Assembly: GCA_037179385.1 (NCBI GenBank)
Contig: CM074185.1
Span: 53,013,000-53,076,999 of the forward strand
Length of the DNA: 64,000 nt
Direction: 5' to 3'
Source of the DNA: Holothuria scabra
Lineage: Eukaryota > Echinodermata > Holothuroidea > Aspidochirotida > Holothuriidae
The notes under the pieces were generated by a model that did not search any database, was not told the DNA's origin, and saw only the letters and a list, made by a program, of their open reading frames with translations. A program made the position numbers and the translations under genes. Shown here one piece after another: positions 37,501-44,735 of the stretch (within the stretch, counting starts at the first letter, position 1; each line of letters starts with the position of its first letter).

Positions 37501-39263
37501 TGTAAAGAGCAGTTTTCCTAATAGTGTACAAATTCAATGAGCACTTGAGCAAAGTCTCCCCACAAGGAAAAAGTCTCCCCATTGTAGGACTCACATTATA
37601 AGACAGCTGCAAAGTAGAGAGGGGATATTGATCATCATGGGACATGGGTCCAGATGCTTTAGCTGCTCTAAATTTCATTTCCACAACAGCAGTGAGGTGT
37701 GTACAATGAGATGTGTAAAGTACTGTACAACAGACTGTATACTGTAGCATGGATACTTCAACTGGCTAAATAACTCAAACTAAAATCACCCACCTCCTTA
37801 AAACGAGTGCAATACACCTTAAACAACTTTGTTTACAGGCATGCTATGTCATTAATTCATACAAATCAACAATATGGCTTTTAAGTTATGTAGGAATGGC
37901 ATTTGTCCTTCCATTACCGATTTGGTAACGGAAGAACATGTTTTAATTAATAATTATTAAGAAACAATTGAGACCTGGGTGTCCATAGTTATTTTATTGT
38001 GTAGGCCTACCTAAACTTGCTTTTAACCAAAACTGTCATCTTGATCATTCTACTGTTTTTCCTGGAACTAAGAAAAAGTCATGTATTTTTGGTAATGGAA
38101 GCACATTTTAAGTTGCCAAAATACTTGCAGTTACTGAAGCAGAAAAAATGATTAAAAACAATGAAAATATGATTGGATGACTTTTTCATAATCTGTTCTT
38201 TCACACTAGAGTGATTAATATCGTTTGCAAACCTGTTGTCAAGTTTGATCGGTGAATAGATTTTGGTCAGTTTTTGCTGCATTCTTGTCATAAAAATATG
38301 AATAATAATAATTAGTCATATTTTTGGATGACTGTACACTGGAAAATTATTTTTCTGAGCCCAGAACATGAAAATATAGACTTTTAGCTTTCATATGACA
38401 CCAAATTCATTTGTGTCAAGGAATTTTAAATTTTGGGATAAATCTTCTCACTGATCTGGAATTGCCCCTCAGTAAAGCCTAAAGGACTAAGTTACAGTAG
38501 GCCTAGCCTATGATGTGGCTATGGACTCATTAGCCTAGCATACTGTAGTATGAATTTGTCCTTAGTCCACCCTAAGTAGTCCAACACCGGGCTTTGTAGG
38601 ATTTATAGGAGACGTTGCAGACTTATAATTTTTGCCAAAGGTATTTATGGTCAAGCTAACATCCCTCTGTCTAATCTTTGTAAACCTACGCGTTGTTCTC
38701 GCAACATGCATGCTTTGCACTTTCGCCCCCCCATCCCTTTCTGCTAGGACTAATTGTTTTAAGTACAGTTTTGTCCCTAATACTATTCGGGATTGGAATA
38801 ACCGGTAACCTCCCTGAGAGTCTTATTGCGGGGGCCATAAGTCACCCAAAGCCAGTGGATTTCATTACGAAGTCTTGGAGGGGCTGACTGATCACACGGC
38901 ACGTACGCAGTGTATAATGTCCTTTTGGATGTCTCACCGTCTTGAAGAAGAAGAAGATAGGATTTACAGTAGTGAGTTACCAAATAGCCTTCTGTAAATA
39001 ACAAGTTAAAAGTTAGGCCTAGCCTAGGCTCGACCTTAACTCCTTAGGTTAGGTCTGAACTGAAGCCTAAGTAAGTTACACTAGGCTAGGCCTAGCCTAG
39101 GTTCACTTTAACGTTAAGCCTAACGTTATCTTTGTGGACATTGGAAGTTGACAGTAACAGCAGTAACAACAGCAACACAACAGAAACCGTAACGGCTAGG
39201 TTCGACTAGCGCTCGGAAGGAGTACCTATCTGGAACATATTTCTTTCTCGACGTTGAGCTCAT
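1465..39263 (-). CDS. KIF14: KIF14-like kinesin-3 motor, 21 coding exons, 926 aa
   Basis: Plus-end microtubule motor of the kinesin-3 superfamily; KIF14 acts in cytokinesis at the central spindle and midbody (family knowledge). Coding exons: 39226-39263, 31373-31714, 30056-30313, 29009-29096, 27151-27249, 26787-26839, 25776-25914, 24722-24838, 22989-23110, 20776-20948, 19645-19697, 18092-18267, 13123-13225, 12135-12286, 11805-11877, 10742-10816, 10264-10350, 4651-4837, 3525-3710, 1851-2017, 1465-1557. All have GT..AG borders and phases agree throughout (2,781 nt). Motor about residues 114-468 with P-loop GQTGSGKS (204-211), switch [10 protein letters not shown] (321-329) and switch II DLAGSE (360-365). 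The segment [14 protein letters not shown] is KIF14-like. FHA-like region about 515-607, then coiled coil. The ATG is the first in frame after an upstream stop and has A at -3. Much shorter than human KIF14 (about 1,650 aa), so missed exons are possible. Introns 2, 3, 5, 10, 11, 13-15, 18 and 19 hold nothing I recognise. Confidence 0.88.
1627..1842 (-). mobile_element. tRNA-derived SINE in intron 20
   Basis: On the minus strand a tRNA-like head reads TGGTTTAGTGATTAGAG (box A-like), then GGAGTATGATTCCTGG (box B-like). A body shared with copies near 27951-28135 and 33590-33680 follows (ACTTAAACCAATTGG). The head starts within about 10 bases of the exon 20 donor. Confidence 0.6.
1851..2017 (-). 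CDS. KIF14: KIF14-like exon 20: C-terminal helical region
   Basis: Residues 841-896, with [19 protein letters not shown] and [14 protein letters not shown]. The donor GTTAGT is followed at once by a SINE in the intron. Confidence 0.75.
3525..3710 (-). CDS. KIF14: KIF14-like exon 19: C-terminal region
   Basis: Residues 779-841. A basic [13 protein letters not shown] stretch is followed by a helical part with [18 protein letters not shown]. The acceptor is TTGGAACAG and the donor GTGAGG. Confidence 0.78.
4651..4837 (-). CDS. KIF14: KIF14-like exon 18: stalk
   Basis: Residues 717-779, [20 protein letters not shown], then a Glu/Lys-rich helix and [12 protein letters not shown]. The acceptor is CTATCAG and the donor GTAAAA. 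Confidence 0.8.
5099..5686 (+). mobile_element. MITE copy 1, 'AAAGGTAGTGTGACA' family
   Basis: About 590 bp bounded by TTTAAAGGTTGTGTCACA and TGTCACACTACCTTTAAA, which are inverted complements with few mismatches. No coding capacity. The internal sequence is shared with 21248-21836 (same orientation) and 15800-16342 (inverted). Confidence 0.75.
5700..5960. repeat. degenerate minisatellite
   Basis: Recurring variants of GATTAATTGAGTAATGTATC and TATCTCTGA, spaced roughly 30-60 bases apart. It lies between the MITE and the retroelement remnant. Confidence 0.5.
6290..8300 (+). mobile_element. decayed Penelope-like retroelement (RT and GIY-YIG)
   Basis: Two reading frames near 6295-6750 show Penelope-type reverse transcriptase motifs: [20 protein letters not shown], then [10 protein letters not shown], then [15 protein letters not shown]. 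The frames shift between them. The catalytic motif, normally Y-x-DD-IF, reads YRGNIF near 6755, so both catalytic aspartates are lost. Near 7850-8090 is a GIY-YIG endonuclease remnant, [21 protein letters not shown] followed by C-terminal GIY-YIG is the hallmark of Penelope-like elements. Inactive; inserted antisense to the kinesin gene. Confidence 0.8.
8506..10198. mobile_element. probable solo LTR or LTR-like insertion
   Basis: Starts TGTGGGGAAC and ends CCCCTTACA (TG..CA ends) between two TTAA copies at 8502-8505 and 10199-10202. It is richer in CpG than its surroundings. Internally there is CCAATCAG and a short ATG-led exon-like stretch with a GTAAAT donor near 8934-8954. No integrase or RT was seen. 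The ends and duplication are short, so the boundaries are tentative. Confidence 0.4.
10264..10350 (-). CDS. KIF14: KIF14-like exon 17: coiled coil
   Basis: Residues 688-716, [18 protein letters not shown] and a charged tail. The donor is GTGAGT. The next intron is 5.4 kb and carries a probable solo LTR starting 65 bases past this donor. Confidence 0.8.
10742..10816 (-). CDS. KIF14: KIF14-like exon 16: coiled coil
   Basis: Residues 663-687, [20 protein letters not shown], a coiled-coil pattern. The acceptor is CTTTTCAG and the donor GTG/GTAGGA. It is phase 0 at both ends. Confidence 0.8.
11805..11877 (-). CDS. KIF14: KIF14-like exon 15: coiled coil
   Basis: Residues 638-662, rich in Glu and Lys with a heptad-like pattern ([19 protein letters not shown]). 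Phase fits both neighbours; the donor is GTTTGT. Confidence 0.8.
12135..12286 (-). CDS. KIF14: KIF14-like exon 14: FHA end and basic linker
   Basis: Residues 588-638. [19 protein letters not shown] is the conserved end of the kinesin-3 FHA domain. A highly basic RKKRKRKG stretch (possible nuclear localisation signal) and the start of a coiled coil follow. Confidence 0.92.
13123..13225 (-). CDS. KIF14: KIF14-like exon 13: FHA middle strands
   Basis: Residues 553-587. [18 protein letters not shown] then TLVNGREV, resembling the FHA 'HC.I.N..G...L.P......VNG' pattern. The acceptor is CTTCCAG and the donor CAT/GTAAGT. Confidence 0.85.
15800..16342 (-). mobile_element. MITE copy 3, inverted
   Basis: Bounded by TTTAAAGGTAGTGTGA and TGTCACACTACCTTT. 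The interior is the reverse complement of copies at 5099-5686 and 21248-21836 (for example CCATATATGGTATGTCCCTC). It lies in intron 12. Confidence 0.75.
16345..16420 (+). repeat. possible tRNA-derived SINE fragment
   Basis: GCAGTTTGAATCCTGGCC resembles a Pol III B box (GGTTCGANTCC). No clear A box was seen. Directly adjacent to a MITE. Confidence 0.25.
18092..18267 (-). CDS. KIF14: KIF14-like exon 12: pre-FHA and acidic stretch
   Basis: Residues 495-553. [20 protein letters not shown] matches the KIF14 segment before the FHA domain. It is followed by [20 protein letters not shown], where a normal FHA domain has its Gly-Arg phosphopeptide-binding loop. The donor is GTGAGA. Confidence 0.85.
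19645..19697 (-). CDS. KIF14: KIF14-like exon 11: neck coil
   Basis: Residues 477-494, [18 protein letters not shown], the short neck coil after the motor. In human KIF14 about 70 more coiled-coil residues follow before the FHA domain; they are absent or unrecognised here. The donor is GTAAGT. Confidence 0.85.
20776..20948 (-). CDS. KIF14: KIF14-like exon 10: end of motor and neck
   Basis: Residues 419-477, [20 protein letters not shown] and [11 protein letters not shown], then the neck [11 protein letters not shown]. The donor is GTGAGT. Confidence 0.95.
21131..22271. mobile_element. foldback element interrupted by a MITE
   Basis: Arms of about 117-119 bp at 21131-21247 and 22153-22271 are inverted complements at clearly high similarity (for example TGATATGTTAAAGAGGAACA in the left arm). 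The MITE at 21248-21836 sits exactly at the inner edge of the left arm. It lies in intron 9. Confidence 0.7.
21248..21836 (+). mobile_element. MITE copy 2
   Basis: Ends TTAAAGGTAGTGTGACA and TGTCACACTACCTTTAA, about 590 bp, non-coding. Same orientation and interior as the copy at 5099-5686. Confidence 0.8.
22989..23110 (-). CDS. KIF14: KIF14-like exon 9: microtubule-binding helix
   Basis: Residues 379-419, [17 protein letters not shown] (helix alpha-4) and [10 protein letters not shown] (loop 12/alpha-5), the main microtubule-contact surface of kinesins. The exon is interrupted inside the Trp codon; the donor is TG/GTTTGT. Confidence 0.94.
23565..23697 (+). mobile_element. tRNA-derived SINE in intron 8
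   Basis: A tRNA-like head, TTGGTTAAGGTGTCTGACTA (box A) to AATTCCTGCTG (degenerate box B), is followed by GTGTCTCTGGGCAAGATGC. That sequence is like the core found behind tRNA heads in several animal SINE groups. Confidence 0.6.
24572..24700. mobile_element. short palindromic MITE next to exon 8
   Basis: GGGGCCCATTCCACAAAGA at 24582-24600 and its inverse at 24673-24691 differ at one base. Inner arms GCACAATCTT / AAGATTGTGC extend the hairpin. The right end lies about 22-30 bases from the exon 8 donor. Confidence 0.7.
24722..24838 (-). CDS. KIF14: KIF14-like exon 8: switch II exon
   Basis: Residues 340-378, with [12 protein letters not shown] (switch II DLAGSE at 360-365) and GDRLK. It is phase 0 at both ends. 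A short palindromic element begins about 20 bases into the next intron. Confidence 0.95.
25356..25742. mobile_element. small MITE-like element next to exon 7
   Basis: Imperfect inverted ends, ACATGCAGAGCTGCCAACC and GGTTGGCAGTTCTGTACATG, enclose an A-rich interior with repeated AAAAACAGAAT motifs. It ends 33 bases from the exon 7 donor. A related pair of ends may occur at 58327-59185. Confidence 0.55.
25776..25914 (-). CDS. KIF14: KIF14-like exon 7: switch I exon
   Basis: Residues 293-339. Contains [14 protein letters not shown] followed by switch I SSRSHSVF, the most KIF14-specific stretch in the gene. The acceptor is TAACACCAG and the donor AAG/GTATTG. Confidence 0.95.
25998..26020. repeat. 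(TTAG)n microsatellite
   Basis: Four to five TTAG repeats followed by ATGGGATTTAACG. The same TTAGTTAGATGGAATTT type of junction ends SINE copies at 27951 and 33590, so this is likely a SINE tail. Confidence 0.45.
26787..26839 (-). CDS. KIF14: KIF14-like exon 6
   Basis: Residues 276-293, [17 protein letters not shown], the kinesin-3 'LRVREHP.GPYVE' segment. It ends two bases into a valine codon that exon 7 completes. The donor is GTGAGT. Confidence 0.92.
27151..27249 (-). CDS. KIF14: KIF14-like exon 5
   Basis: Residues 243-275, containing [15 protein letters not shown], the conserved kinesin strand and helix that precede switch I. The exon is phase 0 at both ends, with donor GTGAGT. Confidence 0.93.
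27951..28135 (-). mobile_element. SINE copy in intron 4
   Basis: Shares CCAGTTTCTAACCAATTGG and a tail of CTAACTAAC-type repeats with the elements at 1627-1842 and 33590-33680. Its further part (CTCACTAACTTGTTTTCC) recurs at about 58080. Confidence 0.45.
28548..28730 (-). mobile_element. truncated MITE copy 4
   Basis: Matches internal and right-end parts of the MITE at 15800-16342 (AGTGCAAATTAGAAATT, TTTGTCATTTCCATGTTAC). The middle is deleted and the left end is missing. Confidence 0.55.
29009..29096 (-). CDS. KIF14: KIF14-like exon 4
   Basis: Residues 213-242, with the motor segment MMG...[11 protein letters not shown] that follows the P-loop in kinesin-3 motors. The acceptor is TTTTTTCCTAG and the donor AAT/GTGAGT. 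Confidence 0.92.
30056..30313 (-). CDS. KIF14: KIF14-like exon 3: P-loop exon
   Basis: Residues 127-213. Contains FWSFDD, then YEKIGQPLL, and ends with the nucleotide-binding P-loop [12 protein letters not shown]. The donor is AC/GTAAGC. The order and spacing match the kinesin motor core. Confidence 0.95.
31373..31714 (-). CDS. KIF14: KIF14-like exon 2: N-terminal tail and first motor strand
   Basis: Residues 13-127. A polar, basic tail with several Ser/Thr-Pro sites (for example KTPTR) leads into the first motor strand [13 protein letters not shown]. The acceptor is TTCAATTCAG/T and the donor AG/GTATTA. The tail is about 115 residues, against about 350 in human KIF14, where it carries the PRC1- and actin-binding parts. 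Confidence 0.85.
32992..33046. repeat. 28-bp tandem duplication
   Basis: Two adjacent copies of TTCAACTTGACAGTGCTCCG-type sequence with three or four differences. Confidence 0.6.
33590..33680 (-). mobile_element. SINE fragment in intron 1
   Basis: TTAGTTAGATGGAATTTTAC, then CAAGTTGAGCCAGCTACAGC. The latter is the reverse-strand body shared with 1627-1842. Confidence 0.45.
34182..34647. repeat. foldback with 23-bp perfect arms
   Basis: Arms 34182-34204 and 34625-34647 are exact inverse complements over 23 bases (core CAACACAGCCCTTG). The interior contains a DR1-type sequence at 34350-34362. Confidence 0.6.
36283..36324 (+). repeat. 14-bp tandem motif GGTAACGGAAGGAC
   Basis: Three head-to-tail copies, GGTAATGGAAGGAC, GGTAACGGAAGGAC and GGTAAAGGAAGGAC. 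Single copies lie at 35904-35917, 36080-36093 and 38091-38104. Confidence 0.7.
37319..37750 (-). other. unrecognised open frame, 143 codons
   Basis: The longest open frame in intron 1 of the kinesin gene. Its composition ([19 protein letters not shown] at the end) looks more protein-like than the neighbouring frames, but I recognise no family. It is flanked on both sides by GGTAACGGAAGGAC motifs, so it may belong to a decayed mobile element. It could equally be chance. Confidence 0.2.
37904..37938. repeat. imperfect palindrome of the GGTAACGGAAGGAC motif
   Basis: TGTCCTTCCATTACC and GGTAACGGAAGAACA face each other across a 5-base spacer, with two mismatches in 15. Confidence 0.6.
39226..39263 (-). 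CDS. KIF14: KIF14-like exon 1 (start codon)
   Basis: Encodes [12 protein letters not shown] plus two bases of codon 13. The donor is AG/GTACTC. The in-frame sequence upstream runs open to a TAA without another ATG. The start context AAGAAAATGA is good. This is the least certain exon because it is short and not conserved, but its phase fits exon 2 exactly. Confidence 0.65.
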
Positions 39264-39382
39264 TTTCTTTTTATGCACAAACGGCAGTTGATCCTTTGTT
39301 TGATTTACCAATCTAATATTACAGTGCAAGTCGCAACCCTTTCCAAAATTTAAGTTCGTGCCAGGATTTTTTTCTCCATTTT

Positions 39383-39391
39383 GATTGGTTT
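39383..39391 (-). promoter_or_regulatory. candidate CCAAT box upstream of the KIF14-like gene
   Basis: An AACCAATCA-type motif on the minus strand, about 120 bases upstream of the start codon. Paired CCAAT boxes and CHR elements drive many mitotic kinesin genes (family knowledge). Only one CCAAT is clear here. Confidence 0.35.
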
Positions 39392-39526
39392 AAATGTGGA
39401 GGCGCTATACTAGAACAGCGATGAAGATGGACATGGAGCTCTAAAATCCCTTATTTACACGGTCGACAACAAGGGTGATTCTCAACCTGAGGTTAGCGGG
39501 GTTCCGGCCGCAAAAGGCAAAAGGTC

Positions 39527-39696
39527 CGCTTCTCGGCCTTTTGGCTAAGATCATGCGATGGACCTATATGTAAATGATATGAGGGTCGTGAGGTTGGTCA
39601 ACTGTTGTCCTTCAATGGACCTAATACCTTCTTCTTGGGACGGCACCTTGCTACTTGTACCATGGAAGTACTACCTCGGAGCTAGTACTTCCATGC
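39527..39696 (+). pseudogene. U2 snRNA-like 5' fragment followed by a hairpin
   Basis: Positions 39527-39553 match the first conserved stem-loop of U2 snRNA (core CTTCTCGGCCTTTTGGCTAA) base for base as I know it. The match stops before the branch-point-pairing GTAGTA segment, which is absent, so this is not a working U2. About 110 bases on is a perfect 13-bp hairpin (39661-39673 with 39683-39695, 9-base loop). Either a U2 pseudogene or the head of a U2-derived short retroelement. Confidence 0.6.
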
Positions 39697-40734
39697 TTGT
39701 ACATATGGCATTTAGGCCTACCTTATTGAAGAGATTATATTTTCACCCATAGGCATACAGTGGTAATATAATTTTGCAGCAATTTCTATTTTTAATTCGA
39801 TATCAATTTATGTTTCATTTACTTTGAGTAAGAGCTGATCCGTTTACCATAATGCCTACTCGTAAGTCAATCAAGAGATTTCCTTTGCCGACGGGGTTCC
39901 CTAAAAAATATGGAACAGCCTAAGGGGTCCGGGGTTGATAAAAGGTTGAGAACATGATGGCGGTAGAAAATGCTATCCATGATAATATTGTCGCTGGTGA
40001 CTGCCCTATATGTATATAAATATTAGTATAGGCTTTATCAATCGATTTATATTACCTTTATTAATTAGAACAATTTAGAAATTTTGGTAAAATGGTTCTA
40101 TTTTTGAAACATTTTGAAACACGTGAGGGCCAATAGGGGCCGCTTCGTTGAATAGGGAATCTTTTGAGTGTCGGAAGTTAACTGTTGGCTTCACTATAAC
40201 TGGGATTTGACCTCTAGTTTTAGATCATACTTTAAGCAGTGGTATGTTAATACACAAAACCAATGTTTCCTCTTAATTGGTGTGTGTGCTAGGTTGACGG
40301 AAAAGCTTTAGGCGACACAGTCTCCCGCTAGGAAATGAACTTTTCACTCTAGTATTAAAATTTGGTAGTTCTTTGTCAAACAAGGCTCTAATGAAATCAC
40401 CTTTCATTTTAAAAATGGGTGACCAATCGTTAGCTGGAAAATACATCGGTAGAATTGGTCCCTTCATTTGTTTTAAAAACAAATTATTAGAATATAGATA
40501 TCCAAAGATTGTGATTATTCCGAGAGCCCATTATTCTCTTTAAAATCATGAAAGTCCATGTCCATGTCTAAGGGGTCCAGTTGTTCAAAAAAGTTTGTAC
40601 GTTGCTTGTGGGGCTTTGTTTAGATAGTCTTTCTAACAGAATTTAAGTTTCCTTCAAGTGAACATTTTTTGCAACAATAACTGAAAAAGGCATCACTTAC
40701 TGCTAAGATCCTCTTTAAAAGCCTACAAAATGCC

Positions 40735-40995
40735 ACTTTGAGAGTCTGAGGGGCGGATTATTTTATATTTTCTGTGCGCTCGCTCCAACTAATGACGGCG
40801 CGGCTCAACTTAGTCTTTCTGGCTGAAATGTAGGTTGAAATGAACGATTTCTGCAAAGTAAAACTCAAAATAGCGACTGCCCATCTTCCGTGTAAGCCTG
40901 GTAAATCATGTCATTTTCGGCGGTTTGAGGGGTACAGTTTTTCAAAATTTTCTGTACGCTCCGCGCCAATTAACTGATGGTGGCGCTCCTCTTAG
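40735..40995 (+). repeat. 'cgctccgcgcc' dispersed repeat, doublet
   Basis: Two units, each with TCTGAGGGG or TTTGAGGGG, a T-rich stretch, then the core TCTGTACGCTCCGCGCCAA (or a diverged form) and GATGGTGGCGCTCC. Related units occur at 44440-44735, 55235-55550 and, inverted, 56525-56880. Confidence 0.6.
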
Positions 40996-43900
40996 ATATT
41001 TTTTTCTAGCCGAATAGCACTGTTAGGGCAAAAACAGTTCTGCCCCCAAACTGAAGTGCTCCCGTACGCCTATCATCCGACGCCTATGCACAGAGTGTAG
41101 CAGTTGGGGCTGAGGCTAGCGGGCCAGTGGGTATAGAGTAGAAATAGCCACTACACAAGTTTGCTCTGTACTAAAAAGTTTCAGTGACGGAAAGTTATAA
41201 ACAAATGTTTTACTTTGAAAACTTTGGGAACGGTTCATCCTGTTGAGAGGATTATTTTTTAATCACTTTTCCTATAGAAAAGCCATATAAGGCTTGTACT
41301 TTGGGAGGTGAGTGGGCAACCGGGGGAACAAAGCTTCTGACAGGGGCGAAAATGCCACCCTTTGCCCTCCGCTGGTGCCGCTACTGCCGGGAGAGTGTGA
41401 AGTGGGTTGCCCAAGTATGAAATAAGTTTACCTTGTCTTAAATGGAATAAACAGTCGCTCAAAACGTAAAAAGCTTAAAGTTACAAATTCCCTCTCATTT
41501 CTCTTACAGGCGTACGGTATCTTTCATGAAATTTTGGAACATGAATATTACAAATGCAAGCTAGGTGAACCAAAACGTTAATCCTTTTAAATTTCAGAAT
41601 GTCATCATTTTCAAGAGCATTCATAAGCAGCGATGAGATAGGATAGTAATTGAATAGAAATAGGATAGTATACATCACTATTTCCAGGTGGGGTGACTGC
41701 ATAACCCTTGTAAGCCAACTCAACCCTGTCAGACAAATTTCATCACTTCCAAATGGCGTAGGCTAAAATCGAATATGCTAGAGTTTTATTTATTCATTAT
41801 TTATGGTTCTTCTTTAAAAAAAAAAACTACTGCTTCTCAGTGAGATTTTAAGTTGAATGATTAAAAACCTTGTTTGGGTCTTAAAATTAATTATCTTTTT
41901 AACTCGATATCAAATTGTGAAAATTTGTACAAGTCATTTTTTGTTTTAATTTTTGACACTGGGACAACCCCAGACTGTCCGCTGTCTCCAAAAGTGTATG
42001 AAGGGCGTAAGATTTAGCTTAGGCGCGGGGAAAGAGGTGATGAACTGACTGATCATTGTCCTGTGGGTGAGGGGTCTAAGCGGATAAAGTGTCTTCTGGC
42101 ACTTTGAAAAAGGAGGCGCATTGCAAAATGATGAAATCTGATGTAATAGGTACTACCACTACTCCCCTCCCAAACTTCTCTTTCTTCCTGATTTTTAGGT
42201 GTGTGTGTGGGGGGGGGGGGGCGACCGCTGACCTCACCCGATTTTATGCCGTTGACTAACATACAACATTGTAAAATAGAATATTGAAGTTTTTGTTACT
42301 GAAATTTGCAACTATACCACCGATCAGAAGCATCGATTTGGTTTTCAAAGTGGGGGACATCTGGCCTAAATCTTCTCCTGTCCCGGTAAGGTGTACACAG
42401 CGACATAGATAGACATTTTTCCGGAAGGCGGGGGGGGGGGGGGACTCAGATTTTACGATTTCTTTTAGTGTGGACACTACTAGGGCCGTAATTTGCGGCG
42501 AGCGAAGCACGATGAAAATTCTGCCATTTTTCAAATATTTGAAAATATGGAGCTTGTAATGCAAAAAAGTTACTGAAGAATTAGCATTTTCTATTGGCAA
42601 ATCTGATATTGAGCGGCGACCAAAGATCGTTATCCAACCCCTACGAAATGAGGCTCTCTGACTAAATTTTTTGAGTCAAGAGCTTATATTGGAGAATATA
42701 TTGAATTTAAAAAAAAAATCATGAAAATAGCACTGTAGTTACTGATGTCACTTGATGATCTGGTGTCACATATAGCAAATTTCCGTTTTTTAACTTACAA
42801 AGTTCGGCAAATTTCCGAATACTTCATTTTTCAGAGCCGCCTGCTACGCCACTGGGTGTCTAAGAGAAGGGGCCCAGATGCAAAATGGTGCTAAATGTTT
42901 CAATATTTTGAGTTGCTAGGAAACTCCAAAGTTTTCAAAACATGATCTTGAAAGTGTGGGTAACTACTTCAACGGACTATACGGTCAATTTAGATATATA
43001 CCGGGTGTACTTTATAAGTAATAAGAAGCACAAACAAAATTGTCATAGTTTGAGAAACATTTGTGCAAGACTAGTTCTAATAGTCCATTTGTAATGGGAA
43101 GAAGGTAAAAAAAATCCATGACTTGATAGAAAACGCACTTCAATCTACTACGGGAAAATCACAGATCGAGGGATCGCCGAATGACATACCCACATGTACG
43201 GTGCGCCTGGGACACCGTTGCATAGGCCTACCGGTGTAAGATTGTTGAAACAAAAAACGTTAAAATATGTTTTTTTTTTCGAACGACACCTCATCATACA
43301 CTATCTGCAGACATGGAGGTTTACCTCCAATTCCTGATGAGAGTGTCTTATCTGGCCCACGTCAGTGTGATTTTACTTCTCTGATAATGATCTTAATACG
43401 AATTAGGGGTCTATATCTGTACAAAGGGGGGGGGGAGGGGGACCGGGGACCATGCCCCCCCGGTCGGGGAACACTGCCCCCCCCCCCCCCCGTCGGGGAA
43501 GGTCGGCGGTTTCGTCGAGGAGGCCTAAAAAATTAAAAAAAATATATACAAAACAGCACTTACTGAATTTACTGGATGGGTGATCTTGGACATCATTTTT
43601 TTCTTTTATAACACTATCGGCACCGATTTTCAATTACTTCTCATCTCATAGATCATAGCTCTGTTAAAATGCATTAAATGTATCCTGTCCCATTTTAAAT
43701 CCGTGCGCGCAAGGTCACCCTTAACCTAGACTTGTGTTGCAGACCAGGGAGCTGGAAATTCCACGTGCAGATGTAACCAAGGGTGGCACCAGAGGGGAAC
43801 CAGGGGCCATACTCCCGTCGGTGAAGACTGCCCTTCCCCTGTCGTTGAGAAGATCCAGTTTCGTCGGGGAGCCTTCATCTATAGGCCCACGATAAAAGAT

Positions 43901-44439
43901 GTAAGGCCAATTAACGTTAGTCCCTGGACGGTCTTCTTGATTTTGCTTTACTAGTTTTCCTTACGAACGGACGAGAAGTTGTTCAGGTGCATGCAGTGCC
44001 CAATGGTTTGTCATCTGTCCTGCCCCGACAGCCGAATTCGAGCAATAGTAATGACAACCGGCCAGGCCGTTTTCAGTGATACATAATAATTAACAGAAGT
44101 GTGGGAATGCCTTTGTGTCCTGATAAGTCTGACTGAAAACTCATTTGAAGCCACTTTGTTGCAACGTGAAATATTTTCAAAGACGTTGGAAGTAAAATCA
44201 TTTATTGTCGGGAGTTCGGAAAGTCACATAGAAAATTTCATAAATTTTGTGGTCCTCGAAATTGAATACAGCGAGGAGTCTCAATAGAGTCAAAAAATTG
44301 ATATGTTTTCAATTCGGTTGCACAGTTTTTCCCCGAGATATAGACAAGACCATACAGCGTTACATTTTATCTGGTTACTTTCTGATCACATAGCAAGTTG
44401 TGTTTTTTTCTATTGAAAGTGAGACTTCCATAAATAACG

Positions 44440-44735
44440 ACAGCTTCATTTCTAGTTACAAGTCTTGGAAATGAAATTTCCGGCTGTCTGAGGGTTAGAT
44501 TTTTTTTTAATTTTCTCTACGCTCCGCGCCATAGAGTTTTGGTCGGACAGATTACTCAACAGAACAATGCAAGCTTGCAAATTATTCTTCGTTTGATGGC
44601 AATATGAAGTGAAATTTTTACAGCGCAAAAAAGGCTTAAAATAAAGACTGCTTTGTTTCTGATTACGAGCCTGGAAAATACCATTTCCGGCTGTCTGGGG
44701 TTTTCAATTTTTCAAAAATTTCTGTGCATATCTAG
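44440..44735 (+). repeat. 'cgctccgcgcc' dispersed repeat, doublet
   Basis: Units at about 44450-44535 (TACGCTCCGCGCCATAG) and 44660-44735 (CCATTTCCGGCTGTCTGGGG) share order with the copies at 40735 and 55235. Confidence 0.55.

Larger units (their letters stand above)
31715..39225 (-). other. intron 1 of the KIF14-like gene
   Basis: A 7.5-kb intron. Holds a SINE fragment (33590-33680), a 28-bp tandem duplication (32992-33046), a foldback (34182-34647), recurrent GGGTTGAATACTGG and GGTAACGGAAGGAC motifs, palindromic TAGGCCTAGCCTA-type motifs and one unrecognised 143-codon open frame (37319-37750). Confidence 0.6.

Noticed and set aside
39527..39553. Functional U2 snRNA gene
   Set aside because: Only the first 27 bases match. 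The branch-point-pairing region and Sm-site context are missing.
43426..43495. Long G and C runs as regulatory G-quadruplexes
   Set aside because: Similar homopolymer runs are scattered throughout the window (for example 34543, 42204, 48150 and 51397) with no consistent relation to genes.
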